Assembly (NCBI RefSeq): GCF_003934165.1 | Contig: NZ_ML133514.1 | Coordinates: 281-51,123 of the forward strand | DNA: 50,843 nucleotides | Direction of reading: 5' to 3' | Source of the DNA: Borborobacter arsenicus | GTDB taxonomy: Bacteria > Pseudomonadota > Alphaproteobacteria > Rhizobiales > Rhizobiaceae | Shown: positions 33,020-41,312 of the stretch, piece by piece | Layout of the letters: the number at the start of each line of letters is the position of its first letter | How positions within the stretch are numbered: position 1 is the first letter of the stretch | Notes under the pieces: generated by a model | What the model was told of the DNA's origin: nothing | What the model saw: only the letters and a program-made list of their open reading frames with translations | Database searches by the model: none | Position numbers and translations under genes: made by a program

Positions 33020-34237
33020 ATGAACAGCATCGATGCGCAATCGGCGGCCTTGCGGCCCGAAACGCTTGCCAGCCATTTGGGCCGGCCGGGCAGACGTGGT
33101 GCGCCCGTCAATGCGCCGGTCCATCGCGCATCGACGATTCTCTTCGACAGCGTTCGCGAACTGGAGGAGGCGAAAGCCGCGCGGTTCGAAAAGGGGGCGG
33201 TATTTTACGGCCGCTTCGGGACGCCCGACATATTTGCCTTCGAGGAAGCAATCTCTGCGCTGGAAGGTGGCTATGGGACCATCGCGGTGCCGTCGGGTCT
33301 CGCAGCATGCGTCCTGCCGCTCGTAGCCTTCCTGAGGCCTGGCGACCATGTGCTGGTGACCGATTCCATCTACGAGCCGGCACGCACCAGCCTGTCGGCC
33401 TTCATCGAACGCAATGGCGTCGAGGTTACGTTTTACGACCCTCGGATCGGGCAAGGCATCGAAGCCCTGTTCAAGCCGAATACCCGGATGGTCTATCTGG
33501 AATCGCCGGGCTCGCTCACATTCGAGGTGCAGGATATCCCCGCCATTGCCGCTGTCGCCAGGAAACACAGCGCCGTTACGGTCTGCGATAATACCTGGGC
33601 GACGGCTCTTTTCCATCGCCCGATCTCGCTGGGGGTCGACATTGTCGTGCAGGCGGCGACAAAATACATCGTCGGCCATTCCGATGCGATGCTGGGGCTG
33701 GTCACGGCCGGACCAGAGCACTATCGCGAACTGCGGCAGGCAGCCAACTGGCTCGGCTACCGGGTATCCCCCGATGATGTGTTTCTGGCAGCACGTGGCC
33801 TGCGCAGCCTGGCGGCGCGGCTGCGCCAGCACCATGAAACCGGCGTGTCGCTTGCGCAATGGCTGGAAACATTGCCCGAGATACGCCGTGTCATTCACCC
33901 GGCACTGCCTTCACATCCGGACCACGCAATCTGGAAGCGGGATTTTTCCGGAGCATCGGGCCTGTTTGCGATCATCCTTCGGGCAACCTCGAAGGCGGAA
34001 GCAATCGCCTTTGTCGAGCGCCTGCGTCTGTTTGGAATGGGCTTTTCATGGGGTGGCTTCGAAAGCCTCGTGCTGATCGGCGATCCTGCTCATGCCCGCA
34101 CCGCCACGGACTGGCGGGAGGAAGGAATATTGATCCGCCTTCATGCCGGACTTGAGCATGTCGATGACTTGCAGGCCGATCTAGCACGGGCGATCAACAG
34201 GCTCGCCCAGGCCGATCGGAAACCCGCAGCGGTTTGA
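33020..34237 (+). CDS. metC: Cystathionine beta-lyase-type PLP enzyme (C-S beta-lyase)
   Basis: 405 residues from the ATG at 33020 (GGGAAGGTG upstream). Fold type I Cys/Met-metabolism enzyme. The Schiff-base Lys is Lys215 in ATKYIVGHSDAML, and the wording GHSDAM is that of bacterial cystathionine beta-lyase, not of methionine gamma-lyase or cystathionine gamma-synthase (GHGD). The PLP phosphate contacts include the conserved YGRFGTP and VPSGLAA regions. Beta-elimination gives a thiol, pyruvate and ammonia from cystathionine or other S-substituted cysteines. Being in a catabolic cluster beside an importer, it more likely degrades imported cysteine conjugates than makes methionine. Confidence 0.9.
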   Translation: MNSIDAQSAALRPETLASHLGRPGRRGAPVNAPVHRASTILFDSVRELEEAKAARFEKGAVFYGRFGTPDIFAFEEAISALEGGYGTIAVPSGLAACVLPLVAFLRPGDHVLVTDSIYEPARTSLSAFIERNGVEVTFYDPRIGQGIEALFKPNTRMVYLESPGSLTFEVQDIPAIAAVARKHSAVTVCDNTWATALFHRPISLGVDIVVQAATKYIVGHSDAMLGLVTAGPEHYRELRQAANWLGYRVSPDDVFLAARGLRSLAARLRQHHETGVSLAQWLETLPEIRRVIHPALPSHPDHAIWKRDFSGASGLFAIILRATSKAEAIAFVERLRLFGMGFSWGGFESLVLIGDPAHARTATDWREEGILIRLHAGLEHVDDLQADLARAINRLAQADRKPAAV

Positions 34238-34269
34238 TCCCGTTTTTTCAAAGGAGAGGGGAACTATCA

Positions 34270-35265
34270 ATGGATGGACTGATAAAACACCTTGGAAGAA
34301 CCATAGCGGCTGCAATTATCGGCAGCAGCCTCATGATGGCAGTGCCGAGCCATGCCGACGAGAATCTTGAATGGGCTTCCGGTTCGCCGGGCGGCAGCTG
34401 GTATACGATCGTGACGGGTCTGGCCAACATCGTCATGGAGAAGAATACCGACATCAAGATCCGTATCGTGCCGGGCGGCGGGCGGGACAATCCCACGCTG
34501 ATCGATGGCGGCATCAGCCAGATCGCCATGGGCATCGATTTCCTGGCCGCGGCAGCCAGCAAGGGTGAAGATCCCTACAAGAAGAAGCATGAGACGCTGC
34601 GCTCGCTGGGCGGGACCTGGGCGCCGGCCGAATTCCATGTCATCGTTCCGCAGGACGAGACAAGGACACTTGATCAAATCCTTGCGGATCCGAAGCTCCG
34701 CATCGGCACATCGCCGCGCGCCACGTCGGAGGAATTGACGCTGCAGCGCGCCCTCGAATTTTACGGCAATTCAGGCGAAAAGATCTCTGCCGGCGGCGGC
34801 ACCTTGATCAATGGCAGCTACACCCAGCTTATTTCGGCATTCCAGGACGACCAGATCGACATCCTCTGGGGAGCCGGGAGCGTGCCTACCGGTATTGCGC
34901 TCGAAACCGAAACCGGTCGGCGAGCGGCAAAGCTGATCGCCTTCCCGGAGCCGTTGATGCAGAGCCTGTCTGAGGGCTTCGGCTATGGCAAGGGCGAGAT
35001 TCCGGCGAGTTCCTATGCAACATTGCAGCCGGACGGCGCCGCGGTGCCGGTCACCACTTTGGAAGCGCTCATCCTTATCTCGTCGGATGTCTCCGAAGAT
35101 GCCGCCTACCGCATTACCAAAACCCTGATCGAGAACCGCGAGCGTTTTCCCAACATCTACAAGGTGCTGGCCAAATACGATCCGAACATCGCCTGGCAGA
35201 ACCAGCCGGTGCCGCTGCATCCGGGAGCCGAAAAGGCCTACAAGGAACTAGGCTTCATGAAGTGA
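34270..35265 (+). CDS. TAXI-family TRAP importer solute receptor
   Basis: 331 residues from the ATG at 34270, with GGAGAGGGG upstream. Sec signal peptide cleaved after SHA (about residue 28). The mature start EWASGSPGGSWYTIVTGLANI and the GGGRDNPTLIDGG segment define the TAXI (TRAP-associated extracytoplasmic immunogenic) receptor type. These deliver ligands to a fused TRAP permease; the gene for such a permease follows. Known ligands include amino acids and dicarboxylates, so an amino-acid derivative fits the surrounding enzymes. Confidence 0.92.
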   Translation: MDGLIKHLGRTIAAAIIGSSLMMAVPSHADENLEWASGSPGGSWYTIVTGLANIVMEKNTDIKIRIVPGGGRDNPTLIDGGISQIAMGIDFLAAAASKGEDPYKKKHETLRSLGGTWAPAEFHVIVPQDETRTLDQILADPKLRIGTSPRATSEELTLQRALEFYGNSGEKISAGGGTLINGSYTQLISAFQDDQIDILWGAGSVPTGIALETETGRRAAKLIAFPEPLMQSLSEGFGYGKGEIPASSYATLQPDGAAVPVTTLEALILISSDVSEDAAYRITKTLIENRERFPNIYKVLAKYDPNIAWQNQPVPLHPGAEKAYKELGFMK

Positions 35266-35281
35266 TTTCCGGGTGGCGTTA

Positions 35282-35308
35282 GCGCGTTTCGGCTCTGGCC
35301 GAACGCGC
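35282..35308. terminator. Hairpin between receptor and permease genes
   Basis: GCGCGTTTCGGC paired with GCCGAACGCGC (one bulged T) around a short loop, 17 bases after the receptor stop codon. No T run follows. A hairpin here is typical for keeping binding-protein mRNA above permease mRNA. Confidence 0.5.
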
Positions 35309-35409
35309 AAAGCCGCTTACCAGAACCGGCGCATGGCGTTTTTCCGAAGCAGTGGGATTCGGGTTTATGCGCTGAATGGGTATCCTTCGACAGTTTCTGG
35401 GGAACAAAA

Positions 35410-37329
35410 ATGAGAAAACTTGAAGGGCCGGTTTCGATTGGTGTCTCGCTTTGGCTGGCCGCAACCGCCGCGTTGCATTTCTACTTCAACGGATTCGGAT
35501 TTCCCGAGCCGTTGAAGCTTGCCAGCCTGCACCTGATCCTGGCCGTGCCGCCGGTTTTCCTGCTCTATCCGGCACGGCAGACCTCGCCCCTGACACGCCC
35601 TACAGCACTCGATTGGGTGCTTGCGGCCGCGTCCTTGCTCCCCAGCCTCTATATCTATCTGAATACGTCCCGGGTCTATGACAGAAGTCCGTTCATCGAC
35701 CCGCCGACGCTACTCGAACTGGTGCTCGGCACGGCGCTGGTGATCCTTGTGCTCGAAGCCGTGCGGCGCGCCTTGTCGATCGTCTTGTCGATCCTGGCAG
35801 GGCTGGTGATCTTCTACATGTTCATTTGTCACCTGCTGCCGGGGGTTTGGTACTACCGGAATCTGCCCTACAATCAGGTGGTCGATATCCTTTACCTGAT
35901 GAATGGCAGTGGCCTCTATGGCCAGCTTACGGTGATATCGGCGACCATCGTGGCGGCTTTCCTGATTTTCGGCGCGTTCCTGCAGGGCAGCGGCATGGGC
36001 CGCCTGTTCATGAATGTCGGCACCTTTTTTGCGGGAAGATACACCGGCGGCCCGGCAAAGGTCGTCGTGGTGGAGTCCGGGCTGTTCGGGATGACCAGCG
36101 GATCGTCGGTGGCAAATGTGGTCGTCACCGGATCGGTCACCATACCCGAGATGAAGCGCATGGGATTTCCGGCCTCGATGGCCGGCGGCATCGAGACAGC
36201 CGCGAGCGTCGGCGGTCTGATCATGCCTCCGGTGATGGGCGCCGCAGCCTTCGTCATGGCCGAGATGATCTCGGTTCCCTATGTCCATATCATCGCCGCA
36301 GCTGCCATCGGCGCCGTGCTCTATTATCTGGGTATCTTTGTCGCCGTGCACTTCCAGGCAAAGCGTCTCGGCATCTCGTCCCTGCCCAAGAACGAGATTG
36401 CGTCGCTCAGGGATATCCTCACCGATATCCATTTCGCCATACCGCTGGTCGTGCTGCTGACGCTAATGTCGATGCGCTATTCGCCTTATTTCTCGGCGTT
36501 CTGGGCGACAGTCACTGTGGTCGTGTCGGCGTGGCTGCGTACGCATTCGCGCATGGGATGGCGCAAGGTCTTCGATGCCTTCGTCGATGCCGGCCAGACC
36601 ATCTGCGTCATTGCCGTGGCCATCACCGCAGCCGGCATCATCACGGCAGCACTCACCAATACCGGACTGCTTCTGGCCTTTACCGGCATCATCAAGTCGC
36701 TTGCCGGTGACTCGCTGATCCTGCTGGTGGTTCTGGTCGCCGCCAGTTGCCTTTTCCTTGGCATGGGCGTACCGACGACGCCGGCCTATATCATCACCGC
36801 TGCAATTGGTGCGCCGTTGATTGCCGAGCATGGGATGACCTCGCTGCTCAGCATCCACCTGTTTATCCTCTACTTCGCGGTCATGGCGGATGCGACGCCG
36901 CCTGTCGCAGCCGCATCCTACGCCGCAGCGGCCATCGCGAGGGCCAATCCGATCGCCACCGGCTTCCAGGCATTCCGAATGGCGGTCGGCGGTTTCATCG
37001 TCGGCATCTCTTTTATCTACGAACCGGCGATCACGCTCGACGGAACGCTATTCGAGATCGTCAGCGCCACGCTGGCCATTGCCTCGGGCATCATCCTCAT
37101 CACCATCGGTTATGTCGGATATACTGACGGGCGCCTGTCGTTCTGGCTGCGTTTCGCGCTGGTTCTGCTCGGTATCTCATGCGCTTTGCTGCAGGCAGTG
37201 CCCGACGCCTATCGCGCAGCGATAGGATTCGGTGCGATTGCGGCCGTCATCCTTGCTGGCCGCTGGTACTATAGGGTTTCTTCCGCCCGCAACACGGCCC
37301 CCCAAACTCAAGCGAATAACGGACTCTAG
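35410..37329 (+). CDS. TRAP transporter fused permease (DctQM type)
   Basis: 639 residues with many hydrophobic segments: a four-helix DctQ-like part in roughly the first 170 residues fused to a twelve-helix DctM-like part. The large-subunit signatures are GLFGMTSGSSVANVVVTGSV and GMGVPTTPAYIITAAIGAPL. Fused permeases of this type pair with TAXI receptors. It should drive sodium- or proton-coupled uptake of the ligand across the inner membrane. The next gene starts nine bases after its stop, consistent with one operon. Confidence 0.93.
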   Translation: MRKLEGPVSIGVSLWLAATAALHFYFNGFGFPEPLKLASLHLILAVPPVFLLYPARQTSPLTRPTALDWVLAAASLLPSLYIYLNTSRVYDRSPFIDPPTLLELVLGTALVILVLEAVRRALSIVLSILAGLVIFYMFICHLLPGVWYYRNLPYNQVVDILYLMNGSGLYGQLTVISATIVAAFLIFGAFLQGSGMGRLFMNVGTFFAGRYTGGPAKVVVVESGLFGMTSGSSVANVVVTGSVTIPEMKRMGFPASMAGGIETAASVGGLIMPPVMGAAAFVMAEMISVPYVHIIAAAAIGAVLYYLGIFVAVHFQAKRLGISSLPKNEIASLRDILTDIHFAIPLVVLLTLMSMRYSPYFSAFWATVTVVVSAWLRTHSRMGWRKVFDAFVDAGQTICVIAVAITAAGIITAALTNTGLLLAFTGIIKSLAGDSLILLVVLVAASCLFLGMGVPTTPAYIITAAIGAPLIAEHGMTSLLSIHLFILYFAVMADATPPVAAASYAAAAIARANPIATGFQAFRMAVGGFIVGISFIYEPAITLDGTLFEIVSATLAIASGIILITIGYVGYTDGRLSFWLRFALVLLGISCALLQAVPDAYRAAIGFGAIAAVILAGRWYYRVSSARNTAPQTQANNGL

Positions 37330-37338
37330 GAGAAGCCA

Positions 37339-38052
37339 ATGCCGGCGCAGAAAACATATTACGGTGTCTCGATCGGAATCCTGATGGTGAACAGCACCTT
37401 CAGGCGGTATCTCGGCGATATCGGCAATGCCGAGACCTGGTCCTTCCCGGTGCAGTACAAGATCGTCCATGATGCCGTGCCGACCAGAATGACCGATCTG
37501 CACAATGCAAGCCTGCTGGAACCGTTCAAGCGTGCTGCCGACGAACTGATCGCAGCCGGCGTCGACGGCATAACCACCACTTGTGGCTTTCTCTCCATCT
37601 ACCAGAAGGAGCTCGCGGACCATTGCAGCGTCCCGGTTGCCACGAGCAGCCTGCTCCAGGTGCCGATGGTCGAACGCATGCTGCCCACCGGCAAGCGCGT
37701 TGGCATCCTGACCTACAATGGCGACGTGTTGAACGGGCCTTATCTTGAGGCAGTCGGCATTTCCCAGGACACGCCGGTTATCGGCGTGCCGCAGGATTCC
37801 AACTTCGTGCGCTGGATCAAGGAAGGTGACAATAGCGTCACCTTCGACACGCTCAGGCGCGAAGTCGTTGCCGCTGCCGAAACTATGATCGAGCGGCATC
37901 CCGACGTCGGCGCTATCGTTTCCGAGTGCACCAATCTTGCCCCCTTCACCTATGACATCTCCAAGCGCCTGGGGATTCCCGTTTATGATACTGTGGCGAT
38001 GGTCAATCTTTTCCACGCCAGCCTGCGGCCGCGCCGCTATCAGAACGATTGA
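37339..38052 (+). CDS. Asp/Glu/hydantoin racemase-superfamily protein
   Basis: 237 residues. The two catalytic Cys of the superfamily are plausible in GITTTCGFLS (about residue 79) and IVSECTNLAPF (about residue 196), each in the position expected for the paired-Cys acid/base mechanism. The family includes aspartate/glutamate racemase, hydantoin racemase, maleate isomerase and arylmalonate decarboxylase. The second motif (SECTN) is most racemase-like. In this cluster it may interconvert D- and L-forms of the imported amino acid so that the following dehydrogenase can use it. Confidence 0.8.
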   Translation: MPAQKTYYGVSIGILMVNSTFRRYLGDIGNAETWSFPVQYKIVHDAVPTRMTDLHNASLLEPFKRAADELIAAGVDGITTTCGFLSIYQKELADHCSVPVATSSLLQVPMVERMLPTGKRVGILTYNGDVLNGPYLEAVGISQDTPVIGVPQDSNFVRWIKEGDNSVTFDTLRREVVAAAETMIERHPDVGAIVSECTNLAPFTYDISKRLGIPVYDTVAMVNLFHASLRPRRYQND

Positions 38053-38058
38053 TCTGCC

Positions 38059-39180
38059 GTGCCGGCAGTTGCTTCATCCGACTATGTGGTTATTGGCGGC
38101 GGCATTGTCGGCGCTGCCGTTTCCTATGGGCTGGCCAGGGCCGGCGAGAAAGTGCTGCTGCTGGATGAGGGCGATATTGCCTTTCGCGCCGCGCGGGGCA
38201 ATTTCGGCAATGTCTGGGTCCAGGGCAAGGGTGGCACATCACCGGCCTATGCCGACCTCACCCGCCGAGCCGCGAATGACTGGGCAGACTTCGCACGGGA
38301 ATTGGAGGAACGCACCGGTCAGGACCTTCATTTTCGCCGTCCGGGCGCTTTCTATATCTGTTTCTCCTCGGAAGAACTCCAGCGGCGGGCTGAGACCATG
38401 GCCCGGATCGATAAAAGCGCCACGGTGGCAAGCCCGTTCGAGGTTCTCGATCGGCCCGAACTTGCAAAACGGCTGCCTGAAATCGGGCAGGATGTGGCCG
38501 GGGCCACTTTCTGCCCAAGCGATGGCACCGCAAATCCCCTCCATTTGCTGCGCGCCCTGATTTCCGGGACCATTCTGCTTGGTGGAAGATATTTGCCACG
38601 CCAGGCTGCGCTTGGCTTGCGCGCAGACGGCCAAGGCGTTGCCATCGATACGCAGGCAGGCATCGTCAATGCCGGAAAGGTTGTGCTGGCCGCCGGCCTT
38701 GGAAACGAAAAACTCGCACCGCAACTGGGAATGAGTGCCCCGGTTCGGCCGGTGCGTGGCCAGATCATGGTGACGGAGAAGATCAGGCCGTTCCTGCATT
38801 TCGGCACCAATTTCATACGGCAGACGCTCGAGGGCGGATGCCTGTTCGGCGAATCCTCCGAGGACGCCGGCATGGATGACGCGACGACTTTGCCCGTCCT
38901 AAAGGAGACGGCGCGGCGCGCGATTACCGCGTTTCCGCTGTTGCGCAATGCCCGCGTCGTTCGCGCCTGGGGTGCGCTTCGTATCATGACCAGGGATGGC
39001 GTGCCGGTTTACCAGCAATCGCGTTCCTGCCCCGGAGCTTTTGTCCTCAGCGTCCACAGTGGCGTGACATTGGCTCCGTTTCACTGCGGCGCCATTGTTG
39101 AAGCGCTTCGCGCCGGTGTCCTCGATGCCGGAACATTCGAGCCTTTTTCACCGGAGCGGTTCCATGTTCAGGCTGCTTGA
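38059..39180 (+). CDS. FAD-dependent amino-acid dehydrogenase, DAO-type subunit (OoxB/HcnC-like)
   Basis: 373 residues, starting at a GTG six bases after the previous stop. The FAD motif is VVIGGGIVGAAVSYGLA at residue 10, and the DAO-type C-terminus has LSVHSGVTLAPFHCGAI. With the next two genes (a small 2Fe-2S protein and a second flavoprotein) it makes the three-part layout of opine oxidase, hydrogen cyanide synthase (HcnABC) and D-hydroxyproline dehydrogenase. This subunit would carry the amino-acid oxidation site. The 3' end overlaps the next gene by 17 bases. Confidence 0.88.
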   Translation: MPAVASSDYVVIGGGIVGAAVSYGLARAGEKVLLLDEGDIAFRAARGNFGNVWVQGKGGTSPAYADLTRRAANDWADFARELEERTGQDLHFRRPGAFYICFSSEELQRRAETMARIDKSATVASPFEVLDRPELAKRLPEIGQDVAGATFCPSDGTANPLHLLRALISGTILLGGRYLPRQAALGLRADGQGVAIDTQAGIVNAGKVVLAAGLGNEKLAPQLGMSAPVRPVRGQIMVTEKIRPFLHFGTNFIRQTLEGGCLFGESSEDAGMDDATTLPVLKETARRAITAFPLLRNARVVRAWGALRIMTRDGVPVYQQSRSCPGAFVLSVHSGVTLAPFHCGAIVEALRAGVLDAGTFEPFSPERFHVQAA

Positions 39181-39478
39181 GGCCACAGGCAGGCCGATGA
39201 CCGCAATCAAGGTGGACGGCCGCACCGTGCAGGCCGAGATCGGCGCCAATCTGGCTTCCGTGCTTCTGCGAGCTGGTTTCCAGCCGTTTCGCACCACGCC
39301 GGTGAGCGGAGAGCCGCGCATGCCCTATTGCATGATGGGTGTCTGCTTCGAATGTCTGGCCACGATCGACGGTATCACCAATTGCCAGACCTGCCTTGAA
39401 ACTGTGCGGGAAGGGATGGTGATCGAGCGCCAACTGGGTGCAAGCCCGATCAAACCGGCCGGGGAGGGCGCACCATGA
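39164..39478 (+). CDS. Small [2Fe-2S] ferredoxin-like subunit (HcnA-like)
   Basis: 104 residues, the exact size of HcnA. The 2Fe-2S ligands are in MPYCMMGVCFECLA (C-x4-C-x2-C) with a fourth Cys in the NCQTCL segment. It would transfer electrons between the two flavoprotein subunits of the dehydrogenase. Its ATG at 39164 lies inside the end of the preceding gene and its stop overlaps the next start (ATGA), indicating tight coupling and a fixed stoichiometry. Confidence 0.9.
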   Translation: MFRLLEATGRPMTAIKVDGRTVQAEIGANLASVLLRAGFQPFRTTPVSGEPRMPYCMMGVCFECLATIDGITNCQTCLETVREGMVIERQLGASPIKPAGEGAP

Positions 39479-40875
39479 ACGGCGGAAGCGTCGATCTCGC
39501 CGTGATCGGAGTCGGGCCGGCTGGAATGTCGGCAGCGATCACTGCGCGAAAGCACGGACTCTCGGTTGCGATCTTCGATGAGCAGAATTCTCCCGGCGGG
39601 CAAATCTACCGCAATATAACCGGGCTCGGGTCGGATCGGCTGGCATCGATCCTCGGCGAGGACTATCTGGCGGGGCGCCCGCTCGCCGATGCCTTTGCCG
39701 ACAGCGGTGCCATTTACCGCGCTGGCACGACCGTCTGGCGGATCGGTGAAGGCGGCGTCTCATGGATATCGGCCGCTGACAGCGGCGAAACCGCGGCGCT
39801 GCATGTGCTGGTTGCCACCGGGGCGATGGAACGGCCGTTTCCGGTGAAGGGTTGGACACTGCCGGGGGTGATGACCGCCGGTGCTGCCCAGATCCTTCTA
39901 AAAACGGATCAGACGGTGGTGGACGACGCCGTCTTCGTCGGCTGCGGGCCGCTTCTCTACCTGCTTGCCTATCAATATCTGCAGGCGGGTGTGAGGATCA
40001 GGGCGCTGATCGACACGACCGACAAGAGCAGCCATATTGCCGCCCTACCTAGCCTGCCAGCCGCGCTGCTGAAGCCGTCCTACCTGCGCAAGGGGATGAA
40101 AATGCTTAGCGCCATCCGTCGGTCGGAAACCCCGATCCACCGTGGCGTGACGGAAGTGGATTTTAGCGGAACCGATAGGTTGCAGGCGGTCCGCTGGCGC
40201 GATCGAGTGGGCGAGCATTCCATTGAATGCGACCATGCATTCGTCCATCATGGTGTCATTCCCAATGTCAACGTAACCATGGCGACGCGATGCACGCATC
40301 GCTGGGACGAGGCGCAGACATGCTGGCGGCCCGAGACAGATGCCTTCGGCCGTACCAGCCTTGATTGGCTCACTGTCGCTGGCGACGGGGGCGGTATTGG
40401 CGGTGCCAAGTCCGCCGCACTTTCAGGCGAGATCGCCGCGCTCGGCATCGCGTATGATCTCGGCCGGATAGACCGCTCCGCGTTTGATCGCGCCTCAGGC
40501 CGGCTTCTCTCGAAGCGGCGGCGCGACCTGGCGGTACGTCCTTTTCTTGATCGTCTTTACCGTCCGGCACCACGGTTCCGGGCACCGGTCGATGACGAGG
40601 TTGTCGTTTGCCGATGCGAGGAGGTGCGCCGTGAACAACTCGCCAAGGCGGTCCAGGAAGGGTGCCCGGGCCCGAACCAGCTCAAGAGCTTCACGCGCGC
40701 TGGCATGGGGCCCTGCCAGGGTCGCATGTGCGGCCATACCGTTGTCGAGACGATCGCCCAGCTTTCGGGCCGGTCGCCACAAGACGTCGGATACTACCGG
40801 ATTCGCATGCCTATCAAGCCTGTCACTGTCGGTGAGATTGCCGGATTGACGGCCAGTCAAGGAGAACCATCATGA
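39475..40875 (+). CDS. NAD(P)/FAD-dependent oxidoreductase subunit (OoxA/HcnB-like)
   Basis: 466 residues. FAD motif GVGPAGMSAAITARKHGLSV, the redox-neighbour segment SPGGQIYRNI, a second nucleotide motif GCGPLLYLLAYQYLQAG, and a C-terminal BFD-type Cys cluster (VVCRCEEV, then MGPCQGRMCG) that binds a further 2Fe-2S centre. This is the standard large subunit of opine oxidase/HcnB-type complexes. It overlaps the genes on both sides by four bases. The complex would oxidise an amino acid or opine-like secondary amine and pass electrons to the respiratory chain. Confidence 0.9.
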   Translation: MNGGSVDLAVIGVGPAGMSAAITARKHGLSVAIFDEQNSPGGQIYRNITGLGSDRLASILGEDYLAGRPLADAFADSGAIYRAGTTVWRIGEGGVSWISAADSGETAALHVLVATGAMERPFPVKGWTLPGVMTAGAAQILLKTDQTVVDDAVFVGCGPLLYLLAYQYLQAGVRIRALIDTTDKSSHIAALPSLPAALLKPSYLRKGMKMLSAIRRSETPIHRGVTEVDFSGTDRLQAVRWRDRVGEHSIECDHAFVHHGVIPNVNVTMATRCTHRWDEAQTCWRPETDAFGRTSLDWLTVAGDGGGIGGAKSAALSGEIAALGIAYDLGRIDRSAFDRASGRLLSKRRRDLAVRPFLDRLYRPAPRFRAPVDDEVVVCRCEEVRREQLAKAVQEGCPGPNQLKSFTRAGMGPCQGRMCGHTVVETIAQLSGRSPQDVGYYRIRMPIKPVTVGEIAGLTASQGEPS

Positions 40876-41267
40876 GCAAGCCGAAACCCATCGAATACGC
40901 CGATGCCCCAGCCGAAGTGAAGGCTGTGTTCGACGACATCAAGACATCGCGCAACTTGCAGGACGTCAACAATTTCTGGAAATATCTGGCGAACGATCCG
41001 AAGACGTTGAAGCGGACGTGGGAGAGCGTCAAGGAAGTGATGGCCCCCGGTGCGCTCGATCCTGTCGTCAAGGAAATGGTCTATCTGGCGGTGAGCGTCA
41101 CCAACAATTGCGGCTACTGCATTGCCAGCCACAGCGCGGCGGCGGCGAAGGCTGGCATGACGCAAGAGCAATTCGGTGAATTGATGGCGGTTGTCGGCAT
41201 GGCCAACGAAACCAATCGTCTGGTCAATGGCTACCGGGTTCCGATCGACCCTGCCTTCGAAAAATAG
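40872..41267 (+). CDS. AhpD-like/carboxymuconolactone-decarboxylase-family protein
   Basis: 131 residues. The AhpD peroxidase-reductase motif is intact: CGYCIASHSAAA, i.e. C-x2-C-x3-H, with the upstream Glu of the proton relay in VVKEMVYLAVSV. It overlaps the dehydrogenase subunit by four bases, so it is made with the oxidoreductase complex. A likely role is removal of peroxide or organic hydroperoxide arising at the flavins, or thiol-disulfide chemistry with a sulfur-containing product. Neither is shown by sequence alone. Confidence 0.88.
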   Translation: MSKPKPIEYADAPAEVKAVFDDIKTSRNLQDVNNFWKYLANDPKTLKRTWESVKEVMAPGALDPVVKEMVYLAVSVTNNCGYCIASHSAAAAKAGMTQEQFGELMAVVGMANETNRLVNGYRVPIDPAFEK

Positions 41268-41312
41268 GTCTGGTCACGTATATCGGTATTCCGCAACAAG
41301 GAGATTGGCAGC

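Noticed and set aside
33020-34237. Methionine gamma-lyase (MdeA) identity for the PLP enzyme
   Set aside because: The sequence after the Schiff-base Lys reads GHSDAM, the cystathionine beta-lyase wording, whereas gamma-lyases and gamma-synthases have GHGD; an MdeA-like role would need assay evidence.
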